Source: Corynebacterium sp. 13CS0277 (GTDB lineage: Bacteria > Actinomycetota > Actinomycetes > Mycobacteriales > Mycobacteriaceae). From it: 64,000 nt of DNA. Of this stretch, positions 33,965 through 44,822 are shown in pieces (within the stretch, counting starts at the first letter, position 1; every line of letters starts with the position of its first letter). A model generated the notes under the pieces. The model was not told the origin of the DNA and did not search any database. It saw only the letters and a list, made by a program, of their open reading frames with translations. The DNA lies in contig NZ_PPDL01000005.1 of the NCBI RefSeq assembly GCF_002994655.1, positions 84,087-148,086 on the forward strand, read 5' to 3'. The translations under genes were made by a program, and so were the position numbers.

Positions 33965-34474
33965 ATGACGACACCAGTGTGGCTCAGCGATGACGAGCAG
34001 GATTTCTGGCGCCTGCTCCTCGAGGCGCACAACGCGCTGTTTCGCGGCGTTGAAGAGCAACTACAGACAGATTCCCAACTCGGGCACTCCGAATACGCAG
34101 TCCTCGTCGGACTCTCCGAGGCACCCAACCATCAACTCCGCATGCGGGAAATCAGCTCCCACCTCGACTGGGACCGCAGCCGATGTTCCCACCTCATCCG
34201 CCGCATGGAAAAGCGCGGCCTCGTGGCGAAAAGCCCCTGCGATAACGACGGGCGCGGCATCGTCGTCACCCTCACCCCGGAGGGGCTGTCACGTATCCAG
34301 GCTGCAGCTCCCGGCCACGTCGACACGGTCCGCCGCCTCGTCTTCGATCACCTCAACGAGCAGGACCCGGCCATTCAGGACGCTGTGAAAGAGTTCCACC
34401 GCACCATCGTGGCCCAGCAGCGGCAGCTCGCCGAGCAGCTGCAGCAGGAAAACTCCACAGAGACCACCTCCTAA
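33965..34474 (+). CDS. MarR-family transcriptional regulator
   Basis: 169-residue winged-helix protein: N-terminal dimer helix (FWRLLLEAHNALFRGVEEQL), HTH LRMREISSHLDWDRSRCSHLIRRMEKRGLV, wing DNDGRGIVVTLTPEG, C-terminal dimer helices. MarR proteins bind palindromes and are released by phenolics, lipids or thiol oxidation; one Cys (SRCSHL) in the recognition helix and KSPCDND in the wing may be redox-relevant, which is inference. Short leader after a TTGACA-containing promoter (33904-33909). Divergent from yceI, the likely target. Confidence 0.92.
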   Translation: MTTPVWLSDDEQDFWRLLLEAHNALFRGVEEQLQTDSQLGHSEYAVLVGLSEAPNHQLRMREISSHLDWDRSRCSHLIRRMEKRGLVAKSPCDNDGRGIVVTLTPEGLSRIQAAAPGHVDTVRRLVFDHLNEQDPAIQDAVKEFHRTIVAQQRQLAEQLQQENSTETTS

Positions 34475-34496
34475 CCTTTTCGCTTCCTTCCTCCAC

Positions 34497-34526
34497 GCAG
34501 CCCTCACCCCCTCCGGTGAGGGCTGC
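34497..34526 (+). terminator. Terminator after marR
   Basis: GCAGCCCTCACC (34497-34508) and GGTGAGGGCTGC (34515-34526): 12-bp perfect stem, 6-nt loop, then TGTCGC. T-tract is weak. Confidence 0.7.
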
Positions 34527-34596
34527 TGTCGCATGAGCCACGCTGCGGCTGCTCAGAGGAGCTTCCGCGCCACATGGGCGTTGCTACACTGCCCCT

Positions 34597-35541
34597 ATGA
34601 CACCGCAGGACCACAGCACCAACGAACTCCTCGACCGTGCCCGCGGGCTGCTCCTCGGCCAGTTCATTGGAGACAGCCTCGGCAGCCTCGTCGAATTCTG
34701 CGACCCCGAGGACATTGCCGCCCGCTATCCGCAGGGGGTGCGCGACCTTGCCGACGGCGGCACCTGGAATCTCCTGGCGGGGCAACCTACCGATGACAGC
34801 CAGATGGCGATGGAACTCATCCTCAGCCTGCTGGAGCACGGGCACTACGATGCCGACGCCGTGCGTGCCGGATACCGGCGCTGGGCCGCCAGCGACCCCT
34901 TCGATATTGGCTTCACGGTCTCCCACGCCTTGGGCGGCGAGCCGAATGAATACTCCCAAAGCAACGGGGCGTTGATGCGGATCTCTCCGGTGGCGATCAT
35001 CCACGCCGCCGCATCCCGCCCACTCGCCGCAGCGCAGAAGGACGCCCGGGCGGACGCCACCATCACCCACCTCAACCCGATTGCCATCGACGCGAACGCG
35101 GCGTACGTCACCGGGCTGCTCACCGCCCTGCGGGGCGGTGCGATCGCGGACATTCTGGCGGCGATGCAGGATGCTGCCACCACGCCCGAGGTGCGGGAAG
35201 CCATCACCTCCGCGCCTCAGACCTACGCCAAGCATGCGGGCTGGGTGCTGCTGTCGCTGAGCCTGGCCACCCACGCCCTGCGGGAATCCGCCACCGTCGG
35301 CGCGGAACAGGCACTGATCGACGTGGTGAGCTTCGGCGGCGACACCGACACCCACGCCGCGATCGCCGGGGCACTGCTGGGGGCAACCTACGGCCTTGGC
35401 ACCTGGCCCGAGCGCTGGGTGGGCACCGTCCTCGCCTGCACCCCCGACGCCGATCGCAGCGCCCCCGGGCGTGCCTTGCACTCCCGCTACTACGCCCACC
35501 ACCTCCTGGAGCAGGCGGAACAACTCCTCGCCCTCGGGTGA
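34597..35541 (+). CDS. ADP-ribosylglycohydrolase family protein
   Basis: 314 residues of the DraG/ARH fold that removes ADP-ribose from proteins or small molecules using two Mg2+. Visible: RGLLLGQFIGDSLGSLVEF (the first helix), PTDDSQMAMELI (metal-binding T-D-D-S/T), SNGALMRISP (family N-G-x-x-M/R motif) and near the C-terminus SFGGDTDTHAAIAGALLGATYG (GGDTDT, the second metal site). All metal residues are present, so it should be active. It follows marR but has its own ~70-bp gap after a terminator. Substrate not predictable. Confidence 0.92.
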   Translation: MTPQDHSTNELLDRARGLLLGQFIGDSLGSLVEFCDPEDIAARYPQGVRDLADGGTWNLLAGQPTDDSQMAMELILSLLEHGHYDADAVRAGYRRWAASDPFDIGFTVSHALGGEPNEYSQSNGALMRISPVAIIHAAASRPLAAAQKDARADATITHLNPIAIDANAAYVTGLLTALRGGAIADILAAMQDAATTPEVREAITSAPQTYAKHAGWVLLSLSLATHALRESATVGAEQALIDVVSFGGDTDTHAAIAGALLGATYGLGTWPERWVGTVLACTPDADRSAPGRALHSRYYAHHLLEQAEQLLALG

Positions 35542-35673
35542 CTCCATTTTTCCAGCGGTGAATCCGCCGTCGCGGCTTTGTTGATTTTGCTACCGTCGGG
35601 GCATACCGACCACGGTACCCACCAGGTTGATACGCCGGGTGCGCCCGGGCCGGCATGGATCGAAGGAGCACCC

Positions 35674-36099
35674 ATGGACGCAACTGCCGCGCCACCGGCA
35701 CCGCCCGCCGGCGGCTACGCCTACGACGGTGCGCGCACGCCCACCAACCGGGCCGCCGGAACAGCACTCGCCGCAGGCATCGCGGCGGTGCTGCTGTGCC
35801 TGGGCCCCGCCGCCGTCGTCTTCGGAATCCCCCTGGTGTGGCTGCTGCGGCAGTTGGTGCGCGCCGCCCGCGCACAGGCCGCCACCTATCCCCCAGCCCT
35901 GGCGCGCACGGGCCTCATCACCGCCGCCCGCGGCTGCATGGTCGCCGTCGGCGTTCTCACCGTGGCGTGGCTGGCCGGCGGGGTGGCCCTCGGACTCGGG
36001 CTGCACCACAGAGTCGACGAGTGCCTCGCCGCCGGCGAGGCTGACACGTCTGCCGCCTGCATCGCCCACGTGCTGGGCCTCGAGGAGGAGCCGGCATGA
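35674..36099 (+). CDS. Small membrane protein upstream of DUF418
   Basis: 141 residues: a Pro/Ala-rich N-terminal stretch, then two hydrophobic helices (ALAAGIAAVLLCLGPAAVVFGIPLVWLL region; GCMVAVGVLTVAWLAGGVALGLG region) and an acidic C-terminus with two cysteines (DECLAAGEADTSAACIAH). No named domain; it resembles DUF4190-like interferon-induced-transmembrane-type small proteins only loosely. ATG at 35674 has GAAGGAG upstream. Its stop overlaps the DUF418 start by 4 bp (ATGA), so they are coupled. Confidence 0.78.
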   Translation: MDATAAPPAPPAGGYAYDGARTPTNRAAGTALAAGIAAVLLCLGPAAVVFGIPLVWLLRQLVRAARAQAATYPPALARTGLITAARGCMVAVGVLTVAWLAGGVALGLGLHHRVDECLAAGEADTSAACIAHVLGLEEEPA

Positions 36100-37409
36100 C
36101 CCAGGCATCGACCACCACCCGCCTGCTCGCACCGGACGTCGCCCGCGGGGTCACCCTGCTGGGCATCGCCATCGCGAACTCCTGCACCCTGTGGCTGGCC
36201 ACCACCGGCACCGCCGGCACCCTCGGCGGTGTCCGCCCAGGCAGCCTGTGGGACACCGTCGCCGTCATCGTCGGCGCGATGATCATCCACGTGCGCGGCC
36301 TGCCCATGTTCCTCACCCTCTTCGGCTACGGGATGGCCATGCTCGCAGGCTCCCTCTGGCGGCGCGGCGTACCGTTGGCGCAGGCCCGCACCACACTGAT
36401 CATCCGCTACCTGTGGCTGCTGGTCATCGGTGTCGCCCACATGGCGTTTCTGTTCAGCGGCGACATCATCGTCGCCTACAGTGCGGTCGCGCTCGTGTTC
36501 CTCGCGTGGTTCCTGCCGGCCCGCACACAGCACCTCGTCTGGCTGGCGGCCATCCTGCTCGTGCTGCAACTATCCTTCGACGTCCTCCTCGTCGTGGTGG
36601 AGCTGTGGCTGGGGGTGCCGATCGACGCCACGGTGCCCCTCAACGAGGCCGCCCACACGGAGGCCTTCCTGGAGAGCAACTACCTGTTCTTCGTCGTCTC
36701 CGGGGTGGTGATGCTGCCGGTCGTGGCGATGCTGCTGCCGCTGCAGGTGCTGGTTCTCGCGCCGATGTTCCTCCTCGGGTTTGCCGCCGGCCGCGCCCAG
36801 ATCATCACCCACGCGGACCGCTACCGGCGGCTGCTGTGGGGCTTCGTCTGCCTCGCGGTGGCCATCATGCTGGGGGTGGGACTGCCGCTCGGACTGCAGC
36901 AGACGGGCCTCATCCAGACCCCCGTTGACTTCGACACCCTCAACCACAGCCTCGGGATGCTCACCGGCCCGGGTATCCTCGCCGGCATTGTGCTCGCCAC
37001 CCAGCCCCTGCAGCGCCGCCTCGCCGCAGCCGAGCCGGGCTCCCCACCGCTACGCCTCCCCGCGCCCGTCCGCGCCGTCCAGGCGCTCGGGCAGCGCTCC
37101 TTGAGCGGATACATCGCCCAGTCACTCATCTTCGTCATCGTGGTCGCGCCCTATGGGCCCATCGGCTACCAGGGCAGCGGCGGCGCGGCACGTGCCACGG
37201 CCATAGGGTGTGGCTGCTGGGCGCTCACCCTCTGCGGCGCAGTGCTCCTCGCGCGCTTCCAGCTGCCGGGGCCGGTGGAGTGGCTGCACCGCCGCCTGGC
37301 CTACGGTGCGGGCCGCACGCTGACACCCCGCGCGGCGGCACCTGCGTCGGCATCGGCCCAGATTCCCCCACTGCCCGACAACCCCTACCGCACACCCCGG
37401 GCACACTAA
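36096..37409 (+). CDS. DUF418 (YeiB-like) membrane protein
   Basis: 437-residue polytopic membrane protein: N-terminus LLAPDVARGVTLLGIAIANS has the family R-x-x-x-L-G-I-x-x-x-N pattern, later GYGMAMLAGSLWRRG, and the C-terminal DUF418 domain contains LGQRSLSGYIAQS and the final helices ending LARFQLPGPVEWLHRRLAYG (E-W-x-x-R conserved). About 9-10 helices. Role unknown in any species; transport or lipid modification has been suggested for related acyltransferase-like folds. ATG overlaps the preceding gene. Ends at a bidirectional terminator facing meaB. Confidence 0.9.
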   Translation: MTQASTTTRLLAPDVARGVTLLGIAIANSCTLWLATTGTAGTLGGVRPGSLWDTVAVIVGAMIIHVRGLPMFLTLFGYGMAMLAGSLWRRGVPLAQARTTLIIRYLWLLVIGVAHMAFLFSGDIIVAYSAVALVFLAWFLPARTQHLVWLAAILLVLQLSFDVLLVVVELWLGVPIDATVPLNEAAHTEAFLESNYLFFVVSGVVMLPVVAMLLPLQVLVLAPMFLLGFAAGRAQIITHADRYRRLLWGFVCLAVAIMLGVGLPLGLQQTGLIQTPVDFDTLNHSLGMLTGPGILAGIVLATQPLQRRLAAAEPGSPPLRLPAPVRAVQALGQRSLSGYIAQSLIFVIVVAPYGPIGYQGSGGAARATAIGCGCWALTLCGAVLLARFQLPGPVEWLHRRLAYGAGRTLTPRAAAPASASAQIPPLPDNPYRTPRAH

Positions 37410-37450
37410 CGCCGCCGCAGCACCACCATCTTCGGGGGCATGCGGCGGCG
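37410..37450. terminator. Bidirectional terminator DUF418 / meaB
   Basis: CGCCGCCGCA (37410-37419) pairs with TGCGGCGGCG (37441-37450): 10-bp perfect stem between two convergent genes whose stops are 51 bp apart. Confidence 0.65.
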
Positions 37451-37460
37451 ACGAGGGTGC

Positions 37461-38588
37461 TTAGTCCTCGGGGCTCAGCGCTGCGGGCATGTCCCCGTCG
37501 AAGGCGGCCAGCACGCGCTGCGCCGCCAGCGTCGGGGTAATCTGCCCGTGGCGCAGCTGGTCTTCCACCAGGTCACGGGTCTGGCGGACCGCCTCACACG
37601 TATTGAGACGCTGCAGGATCGTCTCATGGACCATCGACCACATCCAGCCCACCTGCTGCTCCCGGCGGGTGTGCTCAAAGCGGCCAGAATCCACCATCAC
37701 CTGGTGGTGGTCCTGCACCGTCTGCCAGAACTCGTCGACACCCTCGTGCTCGAGGGCGCTCATCGTCAGCGTCGGCGGGTGCCACAGCGCATCCTCGCTG
37801 CGCACCATCCGCATCGCGGCGGCGAGTTCCCGGGCGGCACGCTTCGCGTTCTTCAGGTTCGGCCCGTCGGCCTTGTTGATGGCCACGAGGTCTGCCATCT
37901 CCAGCACGCCCTTCTTAATGCCCTGGAGCTGATCGCCCGCGCCTGCGAGCGCGAGGAAGGTGAAGCAGTCCACCATGTTCGACACGGCGACCTCGGACTG
38001 GCCGACGCCGACGGTCTCCACGAGGATGGTGTCGTAGCCGGCGGCCTCGAACACCACCATGGATTCCCGCGTAGCTTTCGCCACGCCACCGAGCGTGCCC
38101 GCCGAGGGCGAGGGGCGAATAAACGCGTCGTCTTCCGCCGACAGCTTCGCCATGCGGGTCTTATCGCCCAGGATGGAGCCGCGGGTCTTCGTCGACGACG
38201 GGTCAATCGCCAGCACCGCCACCTTGTGGCCTTCGCCAATGAGCTTCATGCCGAGCGCCTCAATGAACGTCGACTTGCCGACACCCGGCACGCCGGTAAT
38301 GCCGACGCGCAGCGCGTTGCCGGAAAAAGGCAACAGCCGCACCAGCAGTTCCTGCGCCAGCACCCGGTGGGCGGGCGCCGTGGACTCCAGCAGGGTGATC
38401 GCCCGCGAGATCGTCGTGCGGTTGCCCTGGCGGACCCCCTCGAAGAGCTCGTCGACGTCGATGCGACGCCGCGCCTTCTTCACCACCTCCGGGGCGACCG
38501 CGGTGGTCTCCCCGAGATCGGTGCCGGCGGTCGTCATCAGCGACCCGAGGTGGTGCTCAAGGTACTCGTTGTTCTGGCTCACGGGCAA
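37461..38588 (-). CDS. meaB: GTPase MeaB, chaperone of methylmalonyl-CoA mutase
   Basis: G3E-type GTPase that gates cobalamin loading of MCM and ejects damaged cofactor. 375 residues. Motifs: P-loop GVPGVGKST (99-107), base-specific IDPSS, switch region DKTRMAKL, ETVGVGQSE (Walker B/switch), guanine-recognising NKAD, C-terminal dimerisation segment. Start is uncertain: TTG at 38588 has GAGG 6 nt upstream, GTG at 38582 is 2 codons in; no ATG is near. Downstream of mutB on the same strand across a 213-bp spacer rich in C and U on the sense strand. Same function group as mutAB. Confidence 0.93.
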   Translation of the reverse strand: MPVSQNNEYLEHHLGSLMTTAGTDLGETTAVAPEVVKKARRRIDVDELFEGVRQGNRTTISRAITLLESTAPAHRVLAQELLVRLLPFSGNALRVGITGVPGVGKSTFIEALGMKLIGEGHKVAVLAIDPSSTKTRGSILGDKTRMAKLSAEDDAFIRPSPSAGTLGGVAKATRESMVVFEAAGYDTILVETVGVGQSEVAVSNMVDCFTFLALAGAGDQLQGIKKGVLEMADLVAINKADGPNLKNAKRAARELAAAMRMVRSEDALWHPPTLTMSALEHEGVDEFWQTVQDHHQVMVDSGRFEHTRREQQVGWMWSMVHETILQRLNTCEAVRQTRDLVEDQLRHGQITPTLAAQRVLAAFDGDMPAALSPED

Positions 38589-38649
38589 TCACAACCTCAT
38601 GTGAAACGGTGCCACACCCGCACCCTGCGGGCGGGGTACTGGGGTGCGC

Positions 38650-38707
38650 AGAGAAGAAAAATGGGAGGGCGAAGGAAGAGAAAAAATCAGTACTAAAAGA
38701 AAAAGAT
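38650..38707 (-). other. Pyrimidine-rich intercistronic tract (mutB-meaB)
   Basis: Sense strand has about 58 nt of nearly continuous T and C, such as TTTTTCTTTTAG and TTTTTTCTCTTCCTTCGCCC, then TTTTTCTTCTC. The longest of the spacer tracts in the window, 60-120 nt before the meaB start. Confidence 0.45.
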
Positions 38708-38801
38708 GCCACGCGCTGCACGCGTACGAGGGGATACCCCGCGCGGGGTGGGCCGAGAATGTCTCGGGGCACCGCCGCGCGGGGGTGGGTGCGCGGGAGG
38801 T

Positions 38802-41030
<2,229 letters not shown>

Positions 41031-41038
41031 AGTGTTTC

Positions 41039-42913
41039 CTAGGCTCCCAACGTGGTCAGCAGGTCGGCGAGCGTTGCGGCAGCATCGATCGTGAGGTTGA
41101 GGTACCCATCCGGGGCGTCCACGGTGCCCTCGGTGTCCGCGAAGGACTTCGGGGACCCGGCGAGCAGGATGGTGCGGGCGCCGGCGGCGCGCAGGGCCTT
41201 GACGGCCTCGACACCGGTCTCGGCGTACTCGGCATCGGTGCCGCAGATGACGACAATGTCGGCGGCGGTCGCCGCGGCATCGAACTCGGCGGTGCCGGGG
41301 GTGACCTGGCCGGGGTTGAGGGCCTCAATACCGCCGGAGGCCAGCAGGTTGGTGGCGAAACCGGTGCGGATGTTGTGCTTGGCCAGCGGGCCCAGCGGGA
41401 TCAGCCCCGCCTGGGGGCGGCGGCCGTGGGCGTCGAGGTAGGCGTCCGAGCGGTTGCGCAGGGCCTCAAACTCGGCGGCCCAGCGGCGCACGCCGCGCGG
41501 CTCGTGGCGCAGCTCAGCCGGCAGGGGCTTTTCGCCCAGGTTCGGGAACTCGTTGATGCCGGTGACCTTCTTCACGCGGCGGGCCACGTCGGCGCGCTGC
41601 GCCTCGAAGGAAGCATCCAGGCGGCTGCGCACCAGGCCGCTGTCGGTCGCGGCGACGAAACCGCCCGCGGCCTCCACCTCGGTGAACACGGCCCAGGCCT
41701 TCTCGGCGAGGGCGTCGGTCAGGGCCTCGACGTAGTAGGAGCCGCCCGCCGGGTCCACGACGTGGCCCAGGTGGGACTCCTCCAGCAGCAACAGGTTGGT
41801 GTTGCGGGCGATACGGTGCGCGAAGGTGCGGGAGGTGCCCGGCAGACCACCGGCGACCGCCGCATCGAAGGGCAGCACCTCCACGTCGCTGGCGCCGCCG
41901 ACGCCGGCGGCGAACGCGGCGACGGTGCAGCGCAGCATGTTGACCCAGGGGTCACGCTGGCTGAACATCACCGGTGCGGTGACGGCGTGCTGCGGGGTGC
42001 GGGCCGCGGCGGGGGCCTCGAGGACCTCGCACACGCGGGCCCACAGGGCGCGGGCGACACGGAACTTCGCGATCTGGGCGAACTGGTCGTCGGTGGCGGC
42101 GAAACGGAAGGACAGCTGCGCGGCGGCATCCTCCACGCTCATCCCGGCGTTGGTCAGCGCGCGCAGGTACTCCACCGCGGCGGCCAACGCGAAGCCGACC
42201 TCCTCGGCGTCGGTGGCGCCCTGGTTGGACAGCGACACAGCGTCGACGCTGATGGCGCGCACGGACCCGGCACGGTCGTGGGCGGCCTGCGCCAGCTCCA
42301 CCGCCCCCGCGAGGCTGATGGTGTCCTGCTCGTCGAAGACTGCGGTCAGCGGCGCTGCCTGCAGCTCCAGCACGGACTTCTCCGCCGCGCCGGCGGCATC
42401 GACCAGCGCGTAGAGCGCGGCCGCGGCATCGGCCACAGCAGCGCCGGCGCGCAGCCGGATCGGCGCGAGATCGAGGTACACGCCCTGAAGCAGGGCCGGC
42501 AGGTCGCCGGCACCCAGGCCGTGCTCCAAGTCGACGATGACGTCGGTGGTGCCGTTCGTCAGCGCGCCCAACAGCAGGGCATTCGCGGCCTTCACGTCAC
42601 CGCTGGTGCCGAAGGTTTCCGCCACCCCCCAGCCGGCGGCATCGGCGTCGGCGCCGCGCACGCCACGCAGGAACGGGAACGCGCCCGGGACCGAAGCCTC
42701 CGGCTGCTCATCCGCGCGGGTGTACAGCGGGTTGACATCAATCCCGTCGTAGGTGGTCTTGATGAGTTTCTTCCAGATGTCGAGCGGCACATCGGCGACA
42801 TCCTTCTTCTGCACGCGGGCGAACACCCCGGCCACCGCCTTGTACCAGGCATCGTAATTGCCCTCAAAGTCGGCGGGAAGGGTGCCCGGTGCGCCAGGCT
42901 TCGTTTGAGTCAC
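41039..42913 (-). CDS. mutA: Methylmalonyl-CoA mutase small subunit
   Basis: Non-catalytic partner of MutB: 624 residues with the same barrel-plus-B12 layout ([41 protein letters not shown]) but no DxHxxG cobalamin motif, as expected for the small subunit. GTG start at 42913 ([13 protein letters not shown]). A near-perfect 18-bp palindrome lies 35-52 bp upstream. The pair can serve propionate/odd-chain use or propionyl-CoA supply for surface lipids. Confidence 0.96.
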   Translation of the reverse strand: MTQTKPGAPGTLPADFEGNYDAWYKAVAGVFARVQKKDVADVPLDIWKKLIKTTYDGIDVNPLYTRADEQPEASVPGAFPFLRGVRGADADAAGWGVAETFGTSGDVKAANALLLGALTNGTTDVIVDLEHGLGAGDLPALLQGVYLDLAPIRLRAGAAVADAAAALYALVDAAGAAEKSVLELQAAPLTAVFDEQDTISLAGAVELAQAAHDRAGSVRAISVDAVSLSNQGATDAEEVGFALAAAVEYLRALTNAGMSVEDAAAQLSFRFAATDDQFAQIAKFRVARALWARVCEVLEAPAAARTPQHAVTAPVMFSQRDPWVNMLRCTVAAFAAGVGGASDVEVLPFDAAVAGGLPGTSRTFAHRIARNTNLLLLEESHLGHVVDPAGGSYYVEALTDALAEKAWAVFTEVEAAGGFVAATDSGLVRSRLDASFEAQRADVARRVKKVTGINEFPNLGEKPLPAELRHEPRGVRRWAAEFEALRNRSDAYLDAHGRRPQAGLIPLGPLAKHNIRTGFATNLLASGGIEALNPGQVTPGTAEFDAAATAADIVVICGTDAEYAETGVEAVKALRAAGARTILLAGSPKSFADTEGTVDAPDGYLNLTIDAAATLADLLTTLGA

Positions 42914-42947
42914 TTGGTGGACCTACTCCCCTTGGTAGTAGTTGAGC

Positions 42948-42965
42948 TGTGAAATATATGTCACA
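42948..42965 (-). promoter_or_regulatory. 18-bp palindrome upstream of mutA
   Basis: TGTGAAATATATGTCACA: palindromic at 8 of 9 pairs, 35-52 bp before the mutA start. The half sites TGTGA/TCACA are those of CRP-type regulators such as GlxR, but the spacer is 8 nt rather than the usual 6, so another regulator is as likely. The minus strand CATATATT in the middle can serve as a -10. Confidence 0.5.
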
Positions 42966-43411
42966 GTCCGCACCTCACACCACCCATCGCCGGCCGCGCC
43001 CCCACCCTGGCGACACACCCTCATGTGGCCCCAGGCGTCTCGGGCGGGGTGACATGCGGGTCGTCGGGGTGGGAAGGGTGTTGCCGGTGGTGGGCCTCCA
43101 ACGTGTGAGACGGACGTGGTTGCGCGTACTCGCGTGGGTGAGCACACAACAATGGCTCTTAGTGTAGTCCTGCACACCACAGCAGTCCGGATTTCTGCCC
43201 CCGTGTCGCACCCCGTTGCGGCAGGTCACCCCCACAGCGCGGGGGTGAAAAGGAGAGATATCCCACTTTTGCCCGGCGTGAGCTGCACCGGCGAGGAAAC
43301 CCACACCAACCCACATCCCCGCACCTGCCCGCCACCCCCGACAACCCCCGCCTCAGACACGCCCGCGCCGCAGCGGGCGCACCGCGTTCCGGCGCGGTAG
43401 CCTCACACATC
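42966..43411. other. Gap between mutA and the VTT gene
   Basis: About 445 bp with no ORF of coding character. It contains an 8-bp hairpin TCACCCCC/GGGGGTGA (43226-43233 and 43241-43248). It must hold the divergent promoters of mutA and of the membrane protein gene. Confidence 0.35.
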
Positions 43412-44152
43412 GTGCACACCTCCCCTGACCCCCGCCGCGCCCGCGACCGCCTTGTGCGGGGCATCGTGACGGCCGTCCGGGACGGCTGGGATGCGTTTGC
43501 TCGCTGGCCGCGCGCCAAGCAAGTGGCCGTCGTGGCCGCCATCGCTGTGCTGCTCGCACTCGGCGTGGTCGTCGATGTTCCCAGCATGGCGACCTTGCGC
43601 GCCTGGTCGCTCTCCCTCGGCCCGGCGTTCCCGGTGGTGTTCTTCGCGCTCTATGTGGCGATCACCCAGTTCCCCATCCCGCGCACGATTCTCACCTTGA
43701 GTTCCGGGGTGCTCTTCGGCCCCGTGGTGGGCTGCGCCGTCGCGCTCACGGCAACAACGGTGTCGGCGGCGCTCGCGCTCACGTGGGTGCGTGCCGTCGT
43801 CGGCGAACGCATCGCGGCCCGGCTCACCCACCCGGCGGTGGCGACGATCAACGCCCGGCTGCGGGCCCGCGGCTGGCTGGCCGTCGCGAGCCTGCGGATG
43901 ATTGCGGCGGTGCCGTTCTCGGTCCTCAACTACACCGCAGCGCTCACCCAGGTGCGCCTGCTGCCGTTCGCGCTGGCCACCCTGGTGGGGTCCGCGCCGG
44001 GCACGATCGCCACAGTGTTCCTCGGGGATGCGCTGGTCACCCGCCCCTCGCCGGCGATGATGCTGGTGACCGTCGGCCTGTTCTGCCTCGGGATGGCGGG
44101 GTTGGCGCTCGACGCGAAGCTGCCGGTGCGCAGCCGCCCGCACGAGGACTAG
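43412..44152 (+). CDS. VTT/TVP38-TMEM64 family membrane protein
   Basis: 246 residues, about five membrane helices after a basic N-terminus. The VTT (DedA-like) signature is visible: FALYVAITQFPIPRTILTLSSGVLFGPVVGCAVALTATTVSAALALTWVR, then MIAAVPFSVLNYTAALTQVRLLPFALATLVGSAPGTIATVFLG. DedA-like proteins are lipid or small-molecule transport/scramblase candidates. GTG start at 43412 is probably leaderless. Downstream neighbour is a small HTH gene. Confidence 0.88.
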   Translation: MHTSPDPRRARDRLVRGIVTAVRDGWDAFARWPRAKQVAVVAAIAVLLALGVVVDVPSMATLRAWSLSLGPAFPVVFFALYVAITQFPIPRTILTLSSGVLFGPVVGCAVALTATTVSAALALTWVRAVVGERIAARLTHPAVATINARLRARGWLAVASLRMIAAVPFSVLNYTAALTQVRLLPFALATLVGSAPGTIATVFLGDALVTRPSPAMMLVTVGLFCLGMAGLALDAKLPVRSRPHED

Positions 44153-44227
44153 CCCACGACCCGCCGGAAGTGCGTCAAGGCGTGGGGCTTGAAGCTTCCC
44201 ACGCGGGTGGGCGCTATGATGGGCCGC

Positions 44228-44818
44228 ATGTATGCAGTCCAAGCCCGCTACCGCGGCCACGAGAAACGCCGCGGCGCGTTCGTCACACGCTTCGCCCAGG
44301 CCTTGGGCAACATCGTGGACGGCACCTGCCGGGTCGACGGCATCGACGAGTTGACGGTGGCGTGCGAGGACGCCCGCCAGGCGGCGGATGTCATCATGGT
44401 GCTCGTCGCCAGTGGCGAGTGGGTCGTCGGCGTCGGCATCGCCCCGGCGGTGGGCATCGCCGATGAGGAACACGCCTGGCAGGTCGCCCGCAGCGCGCTG
44501 GGCCGCACCCGCCGCGCCGGCTCCGTGCACGTGAAACTGGCCCGCCCCGCGGCAGGTCTCGACCAGCACCTGCCCCAGGACATTGCCGCCGCCTTCGAAA
44601 TGCTGCGCTTCGTCGCCTCCCGCCGCACCGCTGAGGGGCAGGAAGCCACCCGCCTGGTGCGCACCGGGATGACACAGCTGAAGGCCGCCGAGGAGCTCGG
44701 CATCAGCAAGCAAGCCATGTCGCAGCGGCTGCAGGCGGCGGGCTGGCAGGCCGAAAAAGTCGGCTTCGATCTCGCCGTCCGGCTCCTCGCCCGCGCCCAC
44801 GGGGACGACACCCCGTAA
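44228..44818 (+). CDS. Putative HTH protein, function unknown
   Basis: 196 residues from the ATG at 44228 (ATGs at 44216 and 44219 would add 3-4 residues). N-terminus MYAVQARYRGHEKRRG followed by a mixed domain with a conserved-looking core GEWVVGVGIAPAVGIADEE, then a C-terminal HTH (MTQLKAAEELGISKQAMSQRLQAAGWQAEKVG). The layout is like SatD-type or helix-turn-helix sensor proteins; the family is not certain. Convergent with the DUF3097 gene 4 bp away. Confidence 0.75.
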   Translation: MYAVQARYRGHEKRRGAFVTRFAQALGNIVDGTCRVDGIDELTVACEDARQAADVIMVLVASGEWVVGVGIAPAVGIADEEHAWQVARSALGRTRRAGSVHVKLARPAAGLDQHLPQDIAAAFEMLRFVASRRTAEGQEATRLVRTGMTQLKAAEELGISKQAMSQRLQAAGWQAEKVGFDLAVRLLARAHGDDTP

Positions 44819-44822
44819 CCTG

